This document shows, one piece after another, positions 1-6,498 of a stretch of DNA of 7,171 nt. Within the stretch, counting starts at the first letter, position 1. Each line of letters starts with the position of its first letter. This DNA is from an uncultured Bacilli bacterium (GTDB lineage Bacteria; Bacillota_I; Bacilli_A; RF39; UBA660): contig CANQMC010000064.1 in NCBI GenBank assembly GCA_947624855.1, positions 1 to 7,171 on the forward strand. Reading direction: 5' to 3'. The notes beneath the pieces are model-generated. The model did no database searches and was not told the DNA's origin. It worked only from the letters and a program-made list of their open reading frames with translations. The position numbers were made by a program, and so were the translations under genes.

Positions 1-90
1 AGTTTTTTGTACCACTTCAAATTGGCAGGTAAACACTCCATTTTTATAATACTTTTATTGACTTTCCCTTTATTTATAGGTATTATTAGG

Positions 91-143
91 TGGTAGGATA
101 TAGGTTTTGGAGTCTGGTGTTCTACCAACTGAACTAATCCCCT
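91..143 (-). pseudogene. Broken tRNA-Trp(CCA): intact 5' half, degenerate 3' half
   Basis: Read on the minus strand from 143, the sequence has a 7-base acceptor strand AGGGGAT, TA, a fully paired D arm (GTTC/GAAC) around the loop AGTTGGTA, then A, CCAGA and the anticodon loop CTCCAAA with anticodon CCA (106-112). This is the normal 5' half of a bacterial tRNA-Trp. Past position 106 the partner strand TCTGG, the variable loop and the T arm (GTTCRA) are absent. A short stretch at 91-102 reading TATATCCTACCA could be a worn acceptor 3' strand plus CCA, which would leave a 53-base remnant lacking the T arm. It cannot fold as a working tRNA. Alternatives are a gene interrupted in the anticodon loop by an intron or integrated element, or an assembly join. 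Confidence 0.6.
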
Positions 144-221
144 ACTTCAAACGCAAAATAATTATAACATATATTTACCAATATTTCTAGTATTTTCATA
201 TAATAAATTAGGTGATTATAA

Positions 222-644
222 ATGATTGTAAATTATACAACTAAAGAATTAGATTTACTAGCTCGAATTATGCGAGCTGAAGCCCAAACCGAAGGTGAAC
301 TTGGAATGTTAATGGTAGGAAATGTTGTAGTAAATAGAGTTTTAGGTAATTGTTATACTTTTAAAGATATAGATTCTATTAGTGATGCTATATACCAAAA
401 AAATCAATTTAGTGGCATTAATTCTTCATTATTCTATGGTTCTGCTACAACCAATGAAAAAAATTTAGCTAAACGTATTTTAATGGGAGAATATTATTAC
501 CCTGCCACTCATGCTTTATGGTTTTATGCTCCTGGCACTAATAATTCTTGTCTAAATAATTGGTATAGCCAATCACTTGCCGGCCGTTATAAAAATCATT
601 GTTTTTATAGACCAGAATCAGGAACATGTCCTGAATTATACTAA
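222..644 (+). CDS. cwlJ: CwlJ-like spore cortex-lytic cell wall hydrolase (Hydrolase_2/SleB family)
   Basis: The 140-residue product matches CwlJ, which degrades spore cortex peptidoglycan (muramic-delta-lactam containing) during germination. Visible signatures are the N-terminal ARIMRAEAQTEG block, whose Glu20 aligns with the catalytic glutamate of the SleB/CwlJ fold, then MLMVGNVVVNRVLGNC, YQKNQFSG, ATHALWFY, and the C-terminal HCFYRPESGTCPELY, which closely matches the end of Bacillus CwlJ. The length equals that of CwlJ (about 142). Like CwlJ, and unlike SleB, it has no signal peptide and no peptidoglycan-binding domain, so delivery to the spore coat during mother-cell expression is likely. 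AGGTGA at 210-215 is six bases before the ATG. It is transcribed alone, and no gerQ partner is visible. A phage or vegetative lysozyme-like role is possible but fits less well. Confidence 0.85.
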   Translation: MIVNYTTKELDLLARIMRAEAQTEGELGMLMVGNVVVNRVLGNCYTFKDIDSISDAIYQKNQFSGINSSLFYGSATTNEKNLAKRILMGEYYYPATHALWFYAPGTNNSCLNNWYSQSLAGRYKNHCFYRPESGTCPELY

Positions 645-672
645 AAAAATCTCCAACGAGATTTTTATTTTT
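645..672. terminator. Intrinsic terminator between converging cwlJ and dut
   Basis: A 9-bp stem (645-653 with 658-666, AAAAATCTC/GAGATTTTT) encloses the loop CAAC. On the plus strand it is followed by ATTTTT (667-672), so it ends cwlJ transcripts, whose stop codon is immediately upstream. On the minus strand the hairpin overlaps the dut stop codon, and its A/T-rich base supplies a short U tract, so it probably serves both directions. The stem is AT-rich and only moderately stable. Confidence 0.7.
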
Positions 673-1123
673 GATCAGTTGAACCAAAGCCACCAGTTCT
701 AACTCCACTAGCTTGATCATCATCAATTGTTAAAAACTTTTGAAATATTACTTGGCCTATTACATCACCTTTTTTAACTTCTAAATCATGATCTAAAAAG
801 TTAAAATATTGAAAGTAGAAATGACCATCATTAGATTCATTACCATAATAATCAGCATCAACAATTCCAATACTATTAGCCATTACAAATCCTTTTTTAG
901 GACCAGAACTTCTATTAGCAAGCATATACCACTCATCATCACCACAATAAGCTTTTAAGCCAGTTGGAATAAGAGTAGGCTTAATCCCTGGTTTATAAGC
1001 TGGAATAACTATATCTTCGGCTGCTTCAACATCATAAGCTGCTGATCTTGCTGTTTTTCTAACTGGTAAATGTATATCTTTATCTTCCCATCCTTTAGCT
1101 ATTTCAAAACCTCTTACACGCAT
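665..1123 (-). CDS. dut: dUTP diphosphatase (trimeric dUTPase)
   Basis: This cytoplasmic enzyme hydrolyses dUTP to dUMP and pyrophosphate, keeping uracil out of DNA and feeding thymidylate synthesis. All five dUTPase motifs are present in order in 152 residues: motif 1 ARSAAYDVEA (25-34), motif 2 NRSSGPKKGF (70-79), motif 3 GIVDADYYGN with catalytic Asp89 and the uracil-discriminating Tyr region (86-95), motif 4 KGDVIGQVIF (118-127), and motif 5 VRTGGFGSTD with the base-stacking Phe146 (141-150). The insert near 95-108 and the length fit the Firmicute/phage-type trimeric subgroup. GAGGAGG lies just upstream of the ATG, inside the end of nrdG. The two reading frames overlap by 10 bases, indicating translational coupling. 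It is the last gene of the nrdD-nrdG-dut operon. Confidence 0.92.
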   Translation of the reverse strand: MRVRGFEIAKGWEDKDIHLPVRKTARSAAYDVEAAEDIVIPAYKPGIKPTLIPTGLKAYCGDDEWYMLANRSSGPKKGFVMANSIGIVDADYYGNESNDGHFYFQYFNFLDHDLEVKKGDVIGQVIFQKFLTIDDDQASGVRTGGFGSTDQK

Positions 1124-1632
1124 ATTCTACTATCCTCCTCATTAATATATAGTACTACTTTATTTTTCTTTAAAGATTCTTGAACATCAATAACTCTTTG
1201 ATTTTCAGAACCTCGCCATTTAAGTAAGAAATCATGAAGTTCATCTTTATATTGACCATCAACTAAAACATCAATATATTTCATAACTTCTTTATCTTTT
1301 AAATCTCTATCAAACAAGAATCCTGACCATACCCATAAAGTTTTATTAGGAAATTTTGCCTTAAATAACTTAGCTAATTTAGTAGTTCCCTCAATATTTA
1401 AGGGATGAAGTGGTTCACCCCCTAAAATTGATAACCCTACAATATAATCTTTTTCACATAATTCTAATACTTTATTAATAGTATCATCATTAAATTCTTT
1501 TCCACCATTAAAATCATGAGTCTCTGGATTAAAACAATTAAAACATTTAAAAGCACAACCTTGCATAAATATTGATACTCTAACCCCCGGACCATTAGAA
1601 ATATCCATCTTTCTAATTTTATTGTATCTCAT
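1114..1632 (-). CDS. nrdG: Anaerobic ribonucleotide reductase-activating protein (radical SAM)
   Basis: NrdG uses a [4Fe-4S] cluster and S-adenosylmethionine to abstract hydrogen from the C-terminal glycine of NrdD, creating the stable glycyl radical. The 172-residue protein has the radical-SAM cluster motif CX3CX2C at Cys26, Cys30 and Cys33 (GCAFKCFNC), preceded by the NrdG-typical MDISNGPGVRVSIFMQG, and the SAM-binding GGEP at 71-74. The C-terminal DGQYKDELHD and WRGSENQRVID blocks are also characteristic of NrdG. The length is normal for the family. The ATG is only two bases after the nrdD stop, with an AGAGG ribosome binding site inside the end of nrdD. This matches the one-to-one co-expression expected of the activase and its substrate. 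Confidence 0.95.
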   Translation of the reverse strand: MRYNKIRKMDISNGPGVRVSIFMQGCAFKCFNCFNPETHDFNGGKEFNDDTINKVLELCEKDYIVGLSILGGEPLHPLNIEGTTKLAKLFKAKFPNKTLWVWSGFLFDRDLKDKEVMKYIDVLVDGQYKDELHDFLLKWRGSENQRVIDVQESLKKNKVVLYINEEDSRICV

Positions 1633-1634
1633 AT

Positions 1635-3797
1635 TTAAGCCTCTTCTGCATCTTTATTATCAATATGGATAACTCTTTCTTTAATCTCTTGAGTTCTACC
1701 TTTATTCCAGAAATTAGAACCAATATAACCACAAGTCCGTCTTGCAACATTTAATTTATCATGATCTCTATTACCACAGTTAGGACAATACCATTCCATA
1801 TCATCATCAATTAATATTTCTCCTGTATATCCACATTCATGACAATAATCAAGTTTAGTATTTAATTCTGCATACATAATATTATCATATATAAATTTAA
1901 TTACTTCAATTACAGCTTCTAAATTACCAGATAAATTAGGAGTTTCAATATAAGAAATAGCTCCTCCTGGACTTAATGCTTGGAATTCACTTTCAAGTTT
2001 TAATTTAGTAAAAGCATCTATTTCTTCAAATACTGGTACATGATAAGAATTAGTAATATAATCCCGATCAGTTATTCCTTTGATAACTCCAAATCTTTCT
2101 CTTAAACATTTAGCAAATTTATATGTTGTTGATTCAATTGGGGTTCCATAAACACTATAATCAATAGCTTCTGCTTCTTTCCATTTTTTACAAGCTTCAT
2201 TTAGTTTTCGCATTACACTTAAACCAAATTCTTTACCAACACCATTATCTGTATGTGAATTACCTGTCATATATTTAACACATTCATACAAACCAGCATA
2301 CCCTAAAGATATAGTTGAATATCCATTATGTAATAAATCATGAATTGATTCACCTTTCTTAAGTCTTGCTAAAGCTCCATATTGCCATAAAATTGGAGCA
2401 ACATCACTAGTAGCTTTAGAAAGTCTTTTATGTCTTATTTGTAATGCTCTATGACATAATTCTAATCTTTCATCAAATATTTTCCAAAATAAATCCATAT
2501 CTTTATCACTTGATAATGCTAAATCTACTAAATTTATTGTAACAACACCTTGATTAAATCTACCATAATATTTAGGTTTACCATTTTGATCAACATAAGG
2601 AGTTAAGAAAGAACGACATCCCATACATGGATAACATTGCCCATCTCCATTTTTATCTATTTTAAGTTGTTTCATAATCTTTTCAGAAATATAATCAGGT
2701 ACCATTCTTTTAGCTGTACATTCTGCTGCTAACTCAGTTAAATACCAATATTTGCTATTTTCATGAATGTTATCTTCCTCAAGTACATATAAAAGTTTTG
2801 GAAATGCTGGAGTTATATAAACCCCTTTTTCATTTTTCATACCTTGTATTCTTTGTTTTAATACTTCTTCAATAATCATAGCTAATTCTTCTTTATATTC
2901 TTCAGTCTCACCAAGATACATACAAACACTTAAGAAAGGTGCTTGGCCATTAGTAGTAGTCATCGAATTAATTTGATATTGAAAAGTTTGAACTCCATCT
3001 GTTATTTCTTTAGCTAAATCTTCTTTAGCATATTTTTCACAATCTTCTTTATTAAATTTTCTTTTTTTATACTTATCTAAATAACGGTTATAACTATCTC
3101 TAACAAACGGTGCTAAATGAGTAAGAGTTACTGTACATCCTCCATATTGACTAGAATTAACCGCTGTTATTAATTGAGTTGCGATTGTCATTGCTGTTAA
3201 AAATCTATGAGGTTTTTCAATCATTACTCCATTTATATTTGTTCCATTTTGAAGCATATCTTCTAAATCGATCAAATCACAATTATGAAGAGCATTTTGA
3301 GCAAAATAATCAGCATCATGGAAATGAATTATTCCTTCATCATGAGCTTTTACAATATCTTCAGGAAGTAAAAATCTTCTTGTAATATCTGTACTTGTAA
3401 TACCTGCAAGATAATCCCGTTGAGTTGTAACAACTTTTGCATCTTTGTTTGAATTTTCTGTATTCCAATAATCACTTTCACCATCAATTAATTCTTTAAT
3501 TGAAACATCAGTAGTATTACTTTTTCTAACAAGTTCTCTTGTATATCTATAAGTAATATATTTTTTAGCTAATTGATATTTTCCTATAGACATTAATTTC
3601 ATTTCAATAATATCTTGAATATCTTCAACTAACATTCTTTTTTTACCAAGCTTTTCAATATACTTAATAATATTCTTTATTTGCGTATTACTAGCTTGTT
3701 CATCTTCTTCTACTTCCGCATTTGCTTTCATTATAGCTTGTTCAATTTTTTCTGGTGAATAATCAACCATATGTCCATCTCTTTTAATTATTTTCAT
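1635..3797 (-). CDS. nrdD: Anaerobic (class III) ribonucleoside-triphosphate reductase
   Basis: This enzyme reduces ribonucleoside triphosphates to deoxy forms without oxygen, using a glycyl radical. I place the start at ATG 3795-3797 (MKIIKRDG, 720 residues) because AAGGAG sits about eight bases upstream. A reading frame open to 3836 would start 13 codons earlier, without a ribosome binding site and upstream of the likely transcription start. Domains: an N-terminal ATP-cone (about 1-90), then the ten-stranded barrel with catalytic cysteines at Cys173 (ALHNCDLIDLE) and within CYPCMGCRSF (Cys388/391/394), a C-terminal zinc site Cys652, Cys655, Cys671 and Cys674 (two CXXC pairs), and the radical loop RRTCGYIG with the radical glycine at about Gly690. 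All key residues are intact. It is first in the operon with nrdG and dut, under a promoter shared with a divergent regulator. Confidence 0.96.
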   Translation of the reverse strand: MKIIKRDGHMVDYSPEKIEQAIMKANAEVEEDEQASNTQIKNIIKYIEKLGKKRMLVEDIQDIIEMKLMSIGKYQLAKKYITYRYTRELVRKSNTTDVSIKELIDGESDYWNTENSNKDAKVVTTQRDYLAGITSTDITRRFLLPEDIVKAHDEGIIHFHDADYFAQNALHNCDLIDLEDMLQNGTNINGVMIEKPHRFLTAMTIATQLITAVNSSQYGGCTVTLTHLAPFVRDSYNRYLDKYKKRKFNKEDCEKYAKEDLAKEITDGVQTFQYQINSMTTTNGQAPFLSVCMYLGETEEYKEELAMIIEEVLKQRIQGMKNEKGVYITPAFPKLLYVLEEDNIHENSKYWYLTELAAECTAKRMVPDYISEKIMKQLKIDKNGDGQCYPCMGCRSFLTPYVDQNGKPKYYGRFNQGVVTINLVDLALSSDKDMDLFWKIFDERLELCHRALQIRHKRLSKATSDVAPILWQYGALARLKKGESIHDLLHNGYSTISLGYAGLYECVKYMTGNSHTDNGVGKEFGLSVMRKLNEACKKWKEAEAIDYSVYGTPIESTTYKFAKCLRERFGVIKGITDRDYITNSYHVPVFEEIDAFTKLKLESEFQALSPGGAISYIETPNLSGNLEAVIEVIKFIYDNIMYAELNTKLDYCHECGYTGEILIDDDMEWYCPNCGNRDHDKLNVARRTCGYIGSNFWNKGRTQEIKERVIHIDNKDAEEA

Positions 3798-3824
3798 AAT
3801 GTACTCCTTCTTTACTATGACAAA

Positions 3825-3853
3825 AGTATAACACAAAATTTAAAAAAGATATT
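3825..3853 (-). promoter_or_regulatory. Predicted nrdD-nrdG-dut promoter (extended -10, weak -35)
   Basis: On the minus strand TATACT (3830-3825) is preceded by TGT, giving an extended -10. The base 17 further upstream is AATATC, a very poor -35. The predicted start is near 3818, about 20 bases before the nrdD start codon. A good -10 with a missing -35 is the usual picture of a promoter that needs an activator. The adjacent palindrome is centred near -42. Confidence 0.55.
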
Positions 3854-3867
3854 GTTGCAATTGCAAC
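3854..3867. promoter_or_regulatory. Perfect 14-bp palindrome, likely Crp/Fnr-family operator
   Basis: GTTGCAATTGCAAC is its own reverse complement. It reads as two 5-base half-sites separated by four bases (GTTGC-N4-GCAAC), the same spacing as Fnr-type sites (TTGAT-N4-ATCAA). It lies between nrdD and the divergent Crp/Fnr-like gene. It is centred about 42 bases upstream of the predicted nrdD start (the class II activator position) and covers the -35 hexamer of the regulator's own promoter. It does not resemble the NrdR box. Binding by the neighbouring regulator is inference. Confidence 0.6.
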
Positions 3868-3889
3868 TTTTTTGAAAAAATGTTAAAAT
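3861..3889 (+). promoter_or_regulatory. Predicted promoter of the Crp/Fnr-like regulator
   Basis: TTGCAA (3861-3866) as -35 and TAAAAT (3884-3889) as -10 are separated by exactly 17 bases, with TGT just before the -10 (extended -10). The start would be near 3896, giving a leader of about 12 bases that carries AGAGGTG. The -35 is the right half of the palindrome at 3854-3867, so a bound regulator should block its own transcription. Confidence 0.6.
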
Positions 3890-3908
3890 AATTACAAGAG
3901 GTGTAAAC

Positions 3909-4538
3909 ATGAGTAATTTATTTGATAATATTAGTGAGAAAAATAAACTAAAAATTCTTAGATTTTTAGAGGCTTCTACCTTATATTTTCCCAAAAACGT
4001 CAGCATAATGTCAAGTGTAAAGTGGGATAACGCTATAGGTTTTATTGAAAAAGGATATGTTCAAATAATCAGATTAGATTACAATGGAAATAAAACCATA
4101 ATTGAAGAATTAGAAGAAAATTCTCTTTTTGGTTCAACTTTATCTTCACTAAATAATTATGAATATGATATTATAACAAAAGAAGAAACTAAATTAATTA
4201 TTATTGAATATGATAATATTTTAAAAGAAACAAACAATCATTATTCTTTTTATAATACCTTTATTAGAAATTTATTAGAAATTTTAAATGCTAAAATCAC
4301 TGAAAGAAATGAACGAATTCAAATATTAACCAAAAAATCTATTCGTGATAAATTACTTGAATATTTTGGAATTATCTCTAAACGAAATGGTTCAAAACAT
4401 ATTTATTTAACACTTAGTTACAGTGAACTTGCCGATTATTTAGCTGTTAATAGATCGGCTATGATGCGAGAATTAAAAAACCTTCGTGATGAAGGCTTTA
4501 TTAAAACTACTAGCAAAAGAATTACTCTATTGTATTAA
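3909..4538 (+). CDS. Crp/Fnr-family transcriptional regulator
   Basis: The 209-residue protein has a cyclic-nucleotide-binding-like beta-roll (about 25-102, with GFIEKGYVQIIRLDYNGN and LEENSLFGST), a long dimerisation helix (about 115-140) and a C-terminal Crp-type winged helix-turn-helix (about 165-200, ELADYLAVNRSAMMREL). It contains no cysteine at all, so it cannot carry the Fnr iron-sulfur cluster or a cysteine thiol switch. The cAMP-phosphate-binding arginine pattern of Crp is not evident either, so the signal is unknown. AGAGGTG precedes the ATG. It is divergent from nrdD across 111 bases containing a palindromic operator, which points to control of anaerobic deoxynucleotide synthesis and autoregulation. 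Its stop is five bases from the converging amidase fragment. Confidence 0.85.
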   Translation: MSNLFDNISEKNKLKILRFLEASTLYFPKNVSIMSSVKWDNAIGFIEKGYVQIIRLDYNGNKTIIEELEENSLFGSTLSSLNNYEYDIITKEETKLIIIEYDNILKETNNHYSFYNTFIRNLLEILNAKITERNERIQILTKKSIRDKLLEYFGIISKRNGSKHIYLTLSYSELADYLAVNRSAMMRELKNLRDEGFIKTTSKRITLLY

Positions 4539-4543
4539 TTAAA

Positions 4544-5509
4544 TTATTTAGGTATATTTAAAATACGACCAATACTAAGAACATTATTAGATAAATTATT
4601 TAAATTCATTAAAGCATTAACTGTTGTATTAAACATTCTAGCTATACTATAAAGAGTATCACCGGCTTTTACTACATAAGTATTAAATTCATTATTTGAA
4701 TTATTAGGAATTATTAATGTTTCTCCGATTGAAAGTAAATTAGAATTTTTATTATTAGCAGATTTTAAAGCATCCACTGATACTCCAAATTTTTTAGCTA
4801 TACTATACAAAGAATCTCCTGCTTTTACCACATATATATTACTTCCCATATCTTCCGAACTTACAACTTTTAAACGTTGACCAATACTCAAATTATTACT
4901 TGTTAAATTATTTAAAGCTTTAAGTTCATTAACACTTATGCCATACATACCTGCAATTTTATATAAACTATCCCCTGCTTTAACAATATAAATTTCATAA
5001 TTGTTATCATCTTGCATATTTAGATCTGGAATTACTAAAGTCATTCCAATAGTTAAATTATTATTTGTAAGATTATTAGCTTCTTTTAACTCATTAACAG
5101 TTATTCCATAGTTTCTTGCTATACTATATAATGTATCACCCTTTTTAACTACATAATAATTACTTGCTAAATCTTTTGGTGGAGTATAAGGAACACCTAT
5201 ATAATTTGCAAGCCCTCTTACTACTGCCTCTGTTAAATCCTTCCAGTTATTTTTTATTTGACTAACATCATCTCCACTTGAATCAGCAAATCCATATTCA
5301 ACAATAATTGATTCATTATTAGGAGTGTTACGAAGCATGTAATAATAATCTTTACTAGGATCACTTGGTAATCTTCTTTGATAATACTTTCGAACATTTT
5401 GACCTGATTTTATTAATTCATTTGCAATTGATTTTGAAAGTGCATCACTATTTCGTAAAGCATAAATTACTTCCGCACCATCCCCACCTGGTGATGGACA
5501 TTGTGTAGT
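4544..5509 (-). pseudogene. 5'-truncated N-acetylmuramoyl-L-alanine amidase (Amidase_3) with four LysM repeats
   Basis: The open frame starts right after the TAA at 5510-5512. Its first 57 codons (SPGGDGAEVIYALRN, QNVRKYYQRRLPSDPSKD) lie upstream of the first ATG (5336-5338) and clearly belong to the second half of a zinc amidase that cleaves peptidoglycan stem peptides. The catalytic Glu in IIVEYGF is kept. The amino-terminal part with the three zinc ligands, and any signal peptide, is missing. After the domain come PYTPP and four LysM repeats of about 43 residues that would bind glycan strands. No ribosome binding site or alternative start precedes the domain fragment. Initiation at the internal ATG would give a 264-residue protein with no working catalytic domain. 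The loss of the 5' part coincides exactly with the TIR gene end. Activity is very unlikely. Confidence 0.8.
4550..5158 (-). repeat. Four tandem LysM peptidoglycan-binding repeats
   Basis: Counting from the ATG at 5338, the repeats span residues 61-104, 117-159, 169-211 and 221-263. Each begins with Y(V/I)VKxGD(T/S)LYxIA and ends with LxIGxxLxI. They are spaced about 52-56 residues apart by short Asn/Ser-rich linkers. Repeats 2 to 4 share the start YxVKAGD, suggesting duplication within the gene. LysM domains bind N-acetylglucosamine in cell wall glycans. Confidence 0.93.
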
Positions 5510-6274
5510 TTATTGCTTTTTGTTTTCATACTCTATTATTGTATTAATAAGTTGGTTTATTCCACTATTATAATCAATACTAAAATCAATATATTTTTTT
5601 GTTTGCAATATCTTAGGAATCTCGCAATCTTGAAGTTTTATTGGTATTATTCTTATTTTATTAGAATTAATTTCATCCCACAATATTGTTTCCCATTCTT
5701 TCATTACCCAATTTGAACTTACAGAATTTTTAGATAAAAATAATAATATAAATTCACAATTTTCTAATCCTTGATTTATTTTTGAAACTATTGATTCTCC
5801 AGGTAATATATCAAAAGCATCTAGCCATGTAGTTATACCTTTTTCATTTAAATCAAGCGCTACTGATATTACTAAATCTTTATCTCTTGATGAATGTGAA
5901 AGAAACAATTTTTTATTTTTAAGTTTGGAAGAATCAATATAATTCTCAAATCTATTGTATATTTCTCCATCTATAAGTTCTTTTTCTTCAATTAATTCTA
6001 GTCTTTTATGCTCACTTATTTTCTTCCATAGTTGAGATATTATCTCATTTTTTCTTTTTTTTAAATCTTCTATTGTAAAATCATTTGTAATATTTTTTTG
6101 TTCAATATAATAATATTTGGAATTATCAAACATTTCGCCAAAATAAATTACTGATTTCATTACTCCATCAAAATCTAAATCATCATCGTCATAATAGCCA
6201 AATCTACCTTTAAATTTTCCTTTTATAATTTTTACTATTCCATAATTTCCTAAATATGGATATGTTTTTTGCAT
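5510..6274 (-). CDS. TIR-domain protein with N-terminal SH3-like domain, putative NADase
   Basis: The 254-residue product begins with a small beta-rich domain (about 8-62: YGIVKIIKGKFKGRFGYYDD, then VIYFGE and YYYIEQKNIT) that looks SH3- or KOW-like. A charged helical linker (66-112) and a complete TIR domain (about 121-235) follow. TIR landmarks are KKLFLSHSSRDKD (strand A and box 1), the BB-loop region DAFDILPGES (152-161), FILLFLSKNS, and NWVMKEWE, where Glu193 four residues after Trp189 occupies the NADase catalytic position (WVHKE in SARM1). The end (CEIPKILQTKKYIDF) is intact. GAGGTG lies four bases before the ATG. Bacterial TIR proteins of this kind often act in phage defence by consuming or remodelling NAD+. 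No Thoeris ThsA, SIR2, SLOG or other partner is in view, so the role is inferred. Confidence 0.82.
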   Translation of the reverse strand: MQKTYPYLGNYGIVKIIKGKFKGRFGYYDDDDLDFDGVMKSVIYFGEMFDNSKYYYIEQKNITNDFTIEDLKKRKNEIISQLWKKISEHKRLELIEEKELIDGEIYNRFENYIDSSKLKNKKLFLSHSSRDKDLVISVALDLNEKGITTWLDAFDILPGESIVSKINQGLENCEFILLFLSKNSVSSNWVMKEWETILWDEINSNKIRIIPIKLQDCEIPKILQTKKYIDFSIDYNSGINQLINTIIEYENKKQ

Positions 6275-6315
6275 TTTTCACCTCATATATTATCTTTGTT
6301 GCTTAAAAAAAGATT

Positions 6316-6343
6316 ATTTTATAAATTTTTAATTTATTGGTAA
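6316..6343 (-). promoter_or_regulatory. Possible promoter of the TIR gene
   Basis: On the minus strand TTACCA (6343-6338) and TAAAAT (6321-6316) are separated by 16 bases, about 40 bases before the TIR start codon. The region is so AT-rich that chance matches are common. It is listed because no stronger candidate lies between the upstream remnant and the gene. Confidence 0.3.
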
Positions 6344-6363
6344 CTACTAGATTATAATTAACT

Positions 6364-6498
6364 TTACTTCATTTCAATTTCTTTTTCATCTATATATTCA
6401 CAGTTCAACGTATTATTTGTAGTAACTATGATTTCTCCAATTTCGTGTTCTAAATCTTTTCTTGCATTACCTATAATCTTTTCACCACGCTCTGCCAC
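6364..6498 (-). pseudogene. C-terminal remnant of a BRO-family/DinD-like protein
   Basis: From GTG at 6498 to TAA at 6364 the minus strand encodes 44 residues beginning VAERGEKIIGNARKDLE and ending YIDEKEIEMK, with NTLN between. This resembles the C-terminal tail of DNA-damage-inducible protein D and related BRO-N antirepressor-like proteins, where a (V/I)A-(E/K)-(R/K)-G-(G/E) stretch and an ARK-(D/E)-LE block close the protein. The frame has a stop a few codons upstream, and nothing of the BRO-N or middle domains precedes it. There is no ribosome binding site. It is best read as a relic of a larger gene, typical of prophage or defence neighbourhoods. The family assignment rests on a short match from memory. 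Confidence 0.45.

Noticed and set aside
1..41. Minus-strand frame starting ATG at 41 (MECLPANLKWYKK) running off the left edge, perhaps a gene start.
   Set aside because: No ribosome binding site precedes the ATG, only 13 codons are visible, and I do not recognise the sequence. More left-hand sequence would decide it.
64..90. Inverted repeat ATAATAC/GTATTAT around 46-88 as a terminator or mobile-element end.
   Set aside because: Only 7 weak AT pairs with a loop of about 27 bases, no U tract and no second copy in the window.
199..204. TATAAT just upstream of cwlJ as a sigma-A -10 (or CATATAAT as a sigma-E -10).
   Set aside because: The start would fall on the ribosome binding site, no fitting -35 is found at 17 bases, and no sigma-E -35 sits at 14-15 bases. 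The region is AT-rich enough for chance matches.
3179..3385. Plus-strand 68-codon open frame inside nrdD.
   Set aside because: It is a shadow of the well-conserved nrdD coding strand and has no family match. The other short antisense frames within nrdD/dut, the regulator and the TIR gene are rejected for the same reason.
3798..3836. Upstream extension of nrdD by 13 codons to an ATG at 3836.
   Set aside because: It has no ribosome binding site and overlaps the predicted -10. The ATG at 3797 has AAGGAG at good spacing and begins at the conserved ATP-cone sequence.
5336..5338. ATG at 5338 as the true start of a 264-residue LysM protein.
   Set aside because: Clear amidase sequence continues 57 codons upstream in the same frame, and no ribosome binding site precedes this ATG, so it is internal to a truncated gene.
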